This document shows positions 5,739-9,365 of a stretch of DNA of 9,365 nucleotides, piece after piece (positions within the stretch are counted from its first letter, which is position 1; the number at the start of each line of letters is the position of its first letter). The stretch is from the NCBI GenBank assembly GCA_016218905.1, contig JACRCS010000901.1, positions 1-9,365 of the forward strand, written 5' to 3'. The DNA is from Deltaproteobacteria bacterium. GTDB lineage: Bacteria; Desulfobacterota_C; Deferrisomatia; Deferrisomatales; JACRMM01. A program made the translations under genes and the position numbers. The notes below the pieces were generated by a model, which was not told where the DNA came from, did no database searches, and saw only the letters and a list, made by a program, of their open reading frames with translations.

Positions 5739-7214
5739 TCACTTCCCGCCCTCGAGAACCCGAATCTTCTTCGCGGTCCCCATGATGCGCTGCCCGTGCT
5801 CCTCGAGCGCTCTCCGGATGGGGTCTTCGGCGAGCCTCGAGTAGATGGACGTCGTCTTCGTGTCCTGATGGTTCAGAACCTTGCCGATCAGGGGCAGGCT
5901 CTCTCCGTGAGTGGCGAGCCAGGAGCCGACAGTCCGCCGCAGGTCATGGATCCAGACATCGAGTTGCGCTGTGGGAAGGTCCACGCTCGCGGCCTCGCGC
6001 ACCTCTCTCGAGGTCGGATCCCGCCTCAGCGTCTCTTGCTCGTCGTCCGTGAGAGGTCGTCGCTTCTTTGCCGCTGCGCATCGCACTCGCTCCCGGAACC
6101 CGTCGTCCTTCACCTGCTCAACCACCGCCGACAGCCTGGGATCCTCTCTCCAAACTGCCAGAGCCGCACGGTCCCGGATGGCCGTCCAGGGCTTGTTGAT
6201 GTTCACGAGGTGGGTCGGCGGTCGCGGCACCGGAAGTGGGGGGTCAGTCTTCCGCCGCCTGCGCGGGCCCCGACCGACGAAGATGAAGGGGTTTCCGTCC
6301 AGGCGAGGGATGGTCGACAGGACAGCCATAGCGGCCTCGGAAAGCGGCACGTAGTGAGTCGTACCGGACTTGGTGGCAGTGTCGGGGAACCGCAGTTCCT
6401 GGCGCTCGAAGTCGACGTCCGCCCACTTCGCCGCGAGGAGTTCGGACTTCCGGGCGCCAACCAGCAGGTACATCCAGAAGGCCGCCCTGACGTAGATGTT
6501 CGGTTCCGCGTCGATCGCTTCGATCAGCTGAGGGAGTTCTCCGGCCCTGACCCAGCGGTCCCGCTCCCGCTCCGGGAACTTCTCGATGCCATGTGCAGGG
6601 TTGGAGGCCCCTTCCGGGAGGTAGCCGTGCTCGAGCCCAAATGAGAAGAGCGAGCAGAGCATCATCAGGGTGCGGTTCGCCTGGGTCGGGATCTTCGCGC
6701 CGAGGTCGGCATGGAGGCCGACAACCTCGGGCCGGCGGATGGAACGCGCCAGACGCGAGCCCCAACGCTTCTCGATGTGAGTCGTGTACTGACGACGGTA
6801 CTCCTTCACGGTCCGCGGCTTCAGCCGAGGCTCGGCATAGAGCTCGAAGAACGCCTTCGCCATATCGGCAACCGTTTCCCCGTGCGCCTCTCGCTTCTTG
6901 TCCCCGGATGGATCTGCTCCGTCCCTCTTCACGAGGCCGAGGAGCTTCCTGGCATCGTCCCGAGCCTGGTCGACCGTGAGCACGCCGAAGGTCCCCACCG
7001 TGTAGCCCTTCCGGCGGCCGTTCTGCCGGTACCGGATGATGAACGTCTTCGTGCCGCTCGGGTAGATCCGCAGCCCGAAGCCGCGCACCTCAAGATCCCA
7101 GCGGACGTCCTCCTCGTTCCGGGACGCATCCCCCTCATACTTCGCGGCGTCGATGTACCGCTTCGTGAGCTTGACCCGCCCCTTCTGGCCCTTCTCGGAC
7201 TTGTGTGCGGACAT
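5739..7214 (-). CDS. int: Tyrosine recombinase integrase of element A
   Basis: Site-specific recombinase of 491 residues, complete, catalysing integration and excision at the neighbouring tRNA-His site. Residues about 36-92 form an arm-binding domain (GFGLRIYPSGTKTFIIRYRQ then TVGTFGVLTVDQAR). Residues about 112-212 form the core-binding domain. The catalytic set is R255 (GARKSEL), K282 (TKSGTTHYVPLS), H423 and R426 (HDLRRT), H449 (VLNHQDTKTT) and the nucleophile Y458 (SIYSRL). About 130 residues separate K282 from H423, longer than in the compact family members. This stretch includes a basic/proline-rich stretch at about 315-333 that is missing from the second integrase in this window. The ATG at 7214 follows GGAGGAG; the upstream ATG at 7226 has no ribosome-binding site and lies in a tandem repeat. 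Confidence 0.96.
   Translation of the reverse strand: MSAHKSEKGQKGRVKLTKRYIDAAKYEGDASRNEEDVRWDLEVRGFGLRIYPSGTKTFIIRYRQNGRRKGYTVGTFGVLTVDQARDDARKLLGLVKRDGADPSGDKKREAHGETVADMAKAFFELYAEPRLKPRTVKEYRRQYTTHIEKRWGSRLARSIRRPEVVGLHADLGAKIPTQANRTLMMLCSLFSFGLEHGYLPEGASNPAHGIEKFPERERDRWVRAGELPQLIEAIDAEPNIYVRAAFWMYLLVGARKSELLAAKWADVDFERQELRFPDTATKSGTTHYVPLSEAAMAVLSTIPRLDGNPFIFVGRGPRRRRKTDPPLPVPRPPTHLVNINKPWTAIRDRAALAVWREDPRLSAVVEQVKDDGFRERVRCAAAKKRRPLTDDEQETLRRDPTSREVREAASVDLPTAQLDVWIHDLRRTVGSWLATHGESLPLIGKVLNHQDTKTTSIYSRLAEDPIRRALEEHGQRIMGTAKKIRVLEGGK
6176..6214. repeat. 39-bp perfect direct repeat, copy 1 (inside the intact integrase)
   Basis: The stretch is identical base for base to 8949-8987. It encodes the THLVNINKPWTAI part of the integrase. 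The two copies are in the same orientation and about 2.77 kb apart, so homologous recombination between them would join the two integrase genes and remove the tRNA fragment and the toxin-antitoxin remains. Confidence 0.9.
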
Positions 7215-7225
7215 GGCTCCTCCCA

Positions 7226-7247
7226 TGAGCGTCCAGTGAGCGTCCAG
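7226..7247. repeat. Tandem 11-bp repeat upstream of int (candidate integrase arm sites)
   Basis: TGAGCGTCCAG occurs twice head to tail with no gap, 12 bases upstream of the chosen int start. Read on the minus strand each unit is CTGGACGCTCA. It resembles the tandem unit CTGGTAACTCC on the other side of the tRNA fragment (shared CTGG...CTC). Tyrosine integrases of this kind bind short direct repeats near the element ends. The position also allows autoregulation of int. Confidence 0.55.
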
Positions 7248-7251
7248 CGGG

Positions 7252-7344
7252 CCTCGGAAACCGTGACAAACGATGCTAAGCCATGTAGGCCTGAAAGTCC
7301 ATGTTTACGGGAATAACTGGAGGGCATCGGAAGGCGTGATAAAC
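7252..7344. repeat. Pair of 20-bp imperfect direct repeats between int and the attachment site
   Basis: CCTCGGAAACCGTGACAAAC (7252-7271) and CATCGGAAGGCGTGATAAAC (7325-7344) agree at 16 of 20 positions in the same orientation, 53 bases apart. They lie in the non-coding stretch between the int start and the tRNA fragment. This is where excisionase, host-factor or integrase accessory sites are expected. No convincing -35/-10 pair for int was found between them. Confidence 0.5.
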
Positions 7345-7353
7345 CGTGTATTT

Positions 7354-7410
7354 CAGAGCACCGGACTGTGGCTCCGGTGGTTGTGGGTTCGACTCCCATC
7401 ACTCACCCCA
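7354..7410 (+). tRNA. tRNA-His 3' fragment (GTG anticodon): attachment-site half, not a functional tRNA
   Basis: Seen: D-stem 3' strand GAGC (7356-7359) and anticodon stem CCGGA/TCCGG around the loop CTGTGGC, with anticodon GTG at 7368-7370. The T arm is GTGGG/CCCAT with loop TTCGACT. Then come acceptor 3' strand CACTCAC, discriminator C73 (typical of tRNA-His) and encoded CCA at 7408-7410. The acceptor 5' strand GTGAGTG and the D-stem 5' strand are absent upstream, so about the first 20 nucleotides are missing. Known: integrases using tRNA genes leave such a displaced 3' end at one side of the element and rebuild a full gene at the other. The symmetrical anticodon stem is the likely crossover core. 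Confidence 0.9.
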
Positions 7411-7418
7411 GTAATACC

Positions 7419-7449
7419 AGGAGGTTAGGCCAGGAAGGCCTAACCTCCT
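7419..7449 (+). terminator. Strong hairpin terminator downstream of the tRNA-His end
   Basis: AGGAGGTTAGGCC (7419-7431) and GGCCTAACCTCCT (7437-7449) form a perfect 13-bp stem with the 5-base loop AGGAA. The run after it, TCTGTT, is only partly T-rich. It starts 9 bases after the CCA end, as expected for the terminator of the tRNA gene. It would also stop minus-strand transcription coming from the right. Confidence 0.75.
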
Positions 7450-7456
7450 TCTGTTA

Positions 7457-7478
7457 GGAGTTACCAGGGAGTTACCAG
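7457..7478. repeat. Tandem 11-bp repeat right of the attachment site
   Basis: GGAGTTACCAG occurs twice head to tail without a gap. The arrangement (two 11-bp units, CTGG...CTC on the minus strand) mirrors the pair at 7226-7247 on the other side of the tRNA fragment. It would fit arm sites at the left end of the degraded right-hand element. Confidence 0.5.
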
Positions 7479-7494
7479 CGGGGCCGCGTCCACT

Positions 7495-7806
7495 CCATTT
7501 GAACGCGAGTTCTACTTCCGCGTCCTGGCCCGTCCCGTTCTCGTCGTTGTCGCCGGCCACCGTGACGACGCGCACGACGGGAGGGAGCTCGAGCCGCCGC
7601 ATCCCGCCGGCCGATACCGTCGCCCAGCCAGGCGCTCCGGTCAGTTCGTGAACGGCGAGCCCGGTTTCGATTCCCTCCGCGAGCGCCAGGGCCTCGCTGG
7701 GCTCGAAGAGCCGGACGGCATCGCGGGCGGCCTGAGTTTCTCTCCCGCCGCCGCAAAGGCAATTTTCACGAGCTGCAAGAACCTGTTCTTGCGATAGCGC
7801 GGAGTC
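7495..7806 (-). pseudogene. Toprim-domain primase fragment
   Basis: The frame is open from 7806 to a TGA at 7399. Its middle part, 7743 to about 7495, reads as a Toprim domain: RLFEPSEALALAEGIETGLA with the catalytic Glu, APGWATVSAGGMRRL, then VRVVTVAGDNDENGTGQDAE with the DxD metal motif, and a trailing helix to AFKWSG. This order is typical of the Toprim module of phage and element primases that use Toprim catalysis rather than Prim-Pol. Upstream of about 7743 the similarity is lost and a stop lies at 7807-7809. Downstream the frame runs into the tandem repeat and the tRNA terminator. Both ends of the gene are therefore missing. It is probably a relic of the older element; no start codon with a ribosome-binding site was found. 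Confidence 0.75.
7775..7792. repeat. Short palindrome with 8-bp arms
   Basis: GCAAGAAC, then CT, then GTTCTTGC. The arms are perfect. It lies at the upstream edge of the Toprim remnant. The GAAC-GTTC spacing of two does not fit the four-base spacing of the actinobacterial LexA box. It may be an orphan operator or chance. Confidence 0.35.
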
Positions 7807-7967
7807 TCAGGTTCCGGGATTGCCCTCCACCCATCCGTGCTCCTCCTGCTCGGTCCAAAAGGACCCGAAGGGTACACGGGGGTGAATGGAAGTTCGGGAC
7901 TCCCTTCGATGCAGTAGCAGTCCTCAAAGTCCGTTCGGCCCGTCGGCCTATGCGGGGCGATGGTCTT
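7807..7967. other. Non-assignable stretch between toxin remnant and Toprim remnant
   Basis: A minus-strand frame from about 7958 to 7641 is open and includes a plausible peptide (FEDCYCIEGSPELPFTPVYP). I recognise no family, it has no clear start, and its 3' part overlaps the Toprim frame in a different phase. It is probably debris of an older gene. Confidence 0.35.
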
Positions 7968-8231
7968 TCACAGATTCCGGTAAACCTCCCGCCGGTGCCC
8001 GACGCGCACCACGAGGACGAGAAGCACGTCGTCCTATATGGCGTAGACAATCCGGTACTCCCCGGCCCGGATGCGGTAGAAGCTCTCTTCGCCCTGCATC
8101 TTCTCGGAGCCCGGAGGACGCGGGTTCTCGGCGAGGGCCGTTACTTGCGCCGCGATGCGCTTTCGCGTCTCAGCAGGGAGCTTCCTCAGCGGCTTCGCGG
8201 CCGCGGGCTTGAACTCGATCCGGTACGCCAC
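7968..8231 (-). pseudogene. RelE/ParE-type toxin gene with a premature amber codon
   Basis: The frame starts at GTG 8231, three bases after the antitoxin stop. It opens MAYRIEFKPAAAKPLRKLP, continues through ALAENPRPPGSEKMQGEES and ends FYRIRAGEYRIVYAI at residue 65, where TAG (8036-8034) interrupts it. In the same frame the next 21 codons read DDVLLVLVVRVGHRREVYRN, then Leu and TGA at 7970-7968. That is exactly the missing last strands of the family (R-V-G-H-R-R-E-V-Y tail), giving the usual length of 87. A CAG-to-TAG change would explain it. RelE-type toxins cleave mRNA on the ribosome, while ParE poisons gyrase. The lost tail carries conserved residues, so the 65-residue product is probably inactive unless the codon is suppressed. 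Confidence 0.88.
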
Positions 8232-8234
8232 GGA

Positions 8235-8480
8235 TCAGAGACCGAGCTCGGCCTTCAGCTCCTCCCAAGGGATGGAGCCGGGCTCTTCGAGGGCTCTCCT
8301 GGCCTCCTCCAGGTCGATGCGGTCTTCGAGTTCCTCGAGAAAGCGCAGGTCCTCGAGCGAGACGAGCGCGCCCATCGGCCTACCGTCCTGCTCGAGCACG
8401 ATCCGCTCGCCTTCGGTTTCGACTCGCCGGAGAGCCTCGGAGAGTTCCCCCTGGGCCTTCGGAATCGCAACGGTCGTCAT
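8235..8480 (-). CDS. Phd/YefM-type antitoxin
   Basis: An 81-residue antitoxin of a type II toxin-antitoxin pair. Residues 1-50 (MTTVAIPKAQGELSEALRRV, then ERIVLEQDGRPMGALVSLED) match the Phd/YefM DNA-binding fold. The acidic C-terminal tail (DLEEARRALEEP, ending IPWEELKAELGL) is the part that normally wraps the toxin. I chose ATG 8480 because GGAGG lies eight bases upstream; the longer GTG (8504) and ATG (8495) starts have no such site. It precedes the toxin gene by three bases, the usual order. Because the toxin is interrupted, the antitoxin may be a free remnant, or it may still repress its own promoter or guard against a related toxin elsewhere. Confidence 0.88.
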   Translation of the reverse strand: MTTVAIPKAQGELSEALRRVETEGERIVLEQDGRPMGALVSLEDLRFLEELEDRIDLEEARRALEEPGSIPWEELKAELGL

Positions 8481-8520
8481 CGGTCGTACCTCCATCGTGA
8501 TCACTGGAGCCGGCTCCCTC

Positions 8521-9213
8521 CTACTTCACCACCCGGAGCCCCTGGGCCGCTTCCATGATGCGCTTGCCGTGCTCCTCCATCGCCCTCCGGGCCGGGTCCT
8601 CGGCCAGGCGCGCGTAGATCGCCGTCGTCTTCACGTCGGCATGGTTCAGGACCTTTCCGATGAGAGGGAGGCTCTCGCCGTTCGTGGCGAGCCAGCTTCC
8701 GACGGTGCGGCGGAGGTCGTGAATCCAAACGTCGAACTGGCCCGTCGGGAGCTCCACGCTTGCGGCCGCCTGCACCTCTTTGGCGGTCGGCTCCCGCCTC
8801 AGCTTCTCCCGCTCGTCCTTGGTCAACAGGCGCTTCTTGCGAGCCGTCGCGGCCGGAACCTCCTTCTCGAAAACCTCCTCCTTCACCTTCTCGATCAGTT
8901 CCCGGAGCTTGGGGTCTTCGCGCCAAAGCGCAAGAGCCGCGCGCTCGTGGATGGCCGTCCAGGGCTTGTTGATGTTCACGAGGTGGGACTTGGCTTTCGC
9001 TCCTACGAAGATGAAGGGGTTCCCTTCCTCGCGGGGGATTGCCCGAATGACGCTCAGGGCAGCCTCCGATAGCGGAACGTAGTGGGTCCGGCCAGCCTTC
9101 GTGTTCTCCTGCGGCAGCCGAAGCTCTCGGCGCTCCTCGTCCACGTCCTCCCATCGTGCGGCGAGGAGCTCGGTCTTTCGCGCACCGACCAGGAGGTACA
9201 GCCAGAGTGCGTC
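8521..9213 (-). pseudogene. C-terminal half of a second tyrosine integrase (N-terminus lost)
   Basis: From 9213 the frame matches the integrase at 5739-7214 closely, starting at ALWLYLLVGARKTEL (catalytic Arg). It continues through NTKAGRTHYVPLS (Lys), HDLRRTVGSWLAT (His, Arg) and VLNHADVKTTAIYARL (His, Tyr) to TAG at 8523-8521. It keeps all catalytic residues but has no arm-binding or core-binding domain. An ATG-led frame from 9300 exists, but its first 30 residues bear no relation to an integrase. It also lacks the basic/proline-rich insert of the other copy. It lies 40 bases before the antitoxin gene. It is a paralogue from a second element, truncated by a rearrangement near 9213. Confidence 0.9.
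8949..8987. repeat. 39-bp perfect direct repeat, copy 2 (inside the truncated integrase)
   Basis: Identical to 6176-6214 and in the same orientation; see copy 1. The flanking sequence is similar but no longer identical, as expected for diverged paralogues. Confidence 0.9.
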
Positions 9214-9365
9214 CTGACGACTCCTCAATGCCCCGCCGGGACTCGGGCTGAAACCGGCGCGGCGGCTGTCGCTGTTCGGCGTATCGCAGCGCTGACGCAC
9301 AAGCCGAGAACGTCAAGGGCCGAGCAGGCTAGCGGAGGCAGCGAAGATTCTTTTGTCGCAAAGCC
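9214..9365. other. Unassigned DNA beyond the integrase breakpoint
   Basis: Integrase similarity stops here. No recognised protein, RNA gene or clear terminal inverted repeat is visible in the 152 bases to the window edge. A minus-strand frame is open from the edge to about 9228 and a short plus-strand frame ends at 9294-9296; neither is convincing. It could be the end of an insertion sequence or host DNA joined by a deletion. Confidence 0.4.

Larger units (their letters stand above)
1..7410. mobile_element. Integrative element A (phage-satellite-like), right end and about 7.4 kb of its body
   Basis: Seen: the right boundary is a tRNA-His 3' fragment at 7354-7410. Next to it is a complete tyrosine integrase reading into the element. 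Further left are a ParB-like protein, two unknown genes, an AlpA/MerR-type small HTH protein, a Prim-Pol/helicase and a TubC_N-like protein, all on one strand. Known: int + AlpA-like regulator + primase/helicase is the core of Gram-negative phage-inducible islands and P4-like satellites, and also occurs in other small integrative elements. No capsid, terminase, relaxase or T4SS gene is visible, but the left end lies outside the window. Inferred: an intact tRNA-His gene should mark the left end, because the tRNA fragment points rightwards. Confidence 0.75.

Noticed and set aside
6929..7402. Minus-strand 157-residue frame beginning MMGVEPTTTGATVRC
   Set aside because: Its start reads antisense through the tRNA-His fragment, a classic false protein, and the rest overlaps the integrase in another frame.
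7354..7410. A complete functional tRNA-His
   Set aside because: No acceptor 5' strand GTGAGTG or D-stem 5' strand is present upstream, so the gene cannot fold.
7775..7792. LexA/SOS box
   Set aside because: GAAC and GTTC are two bases apart rather than four, and the gene next to it is a relic.
8501..9316. Minus-strand 271-residue frame over the second integrase
   Set aside because: Out of frame with the conserved integrase residues; low-complexity composition.
1..9365. CRISPR array
   Set aside because: No regularly spaced repeats with unique spacers; the repeats seen are tandem pairs or 9-mers.

Overview
The window is high-GC bacterial DNA (about 65-70% G+C in most genes). The Shine-Dalgarno sequences are clear (GGAGG-type) and the tRNA fragment has an encoded CCA end. 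Nothing here fixes the phylum. The content is almost entirely a chromosomally integrated mobile element and the decayed remains of a second, related one. All protein genes and gene remnants read on the minus strand, so gene order is best followed from right to left.

Element A (about 7410 down to 1, leaving the window on the left). Its right end is a displaced 3' fragment of a tRNA-His gene (7354-7410), the typical scar of a tyrosine recombinase that integrates into a tRNA gene. Reading inward come a full-length tyrosine integrase, a ParB-like nuclease-fold protein with a DGQHR motif, an unknown helical protein, and an unknown protein encoded by a patch of about 50-52% G+C. After these come a small AlpA/MerR-type helix-turn-helix protein, a primase-polymerase/helicase fusion, and a TubC_N-like small protein cut by the window edge. 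Integrase + AlpA-like regulator + Prim-Pol/helicase, with no capsid, packaging or conjugation gene visible, is the core of a phage-satellite (PICI- or P4-like) or small integrative element. The two unknown genes sit between int and the AlpA-like gene, a reasonable place for cargo.

Remains to the right (7411-9365). The displaced tRNA end is followed by a perfect 13-bp-stem terminator. Next come a Toprim-domain primase fragment, a RelE/ParE-type toxin gene broken by an in-frame amber codon, its apparently intact Phd/YefM-type antitoxin, and the C-terminal half of a second integrase. That integrase is closely related to the first and shares a perfect 39-bp DNA stretch with it. It stops abruptly near 9213 against unassigned DNA. 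The simplest reading is a tandem array of two elements in the same orientation, the right-hand one degraded.

Regulatory structure. Tandem 11-bp repeats lie on both sides of the attachment site and look like integrase arm sites. A 122-bp intergenic region carries four consecutive inverted repeats. Two leaders contain a CTCCC that can pair with the Shine-Dalgarno sequence. The 3' end of the primase gene has three 9-bp iteron-like repeats facing an inverted copy.
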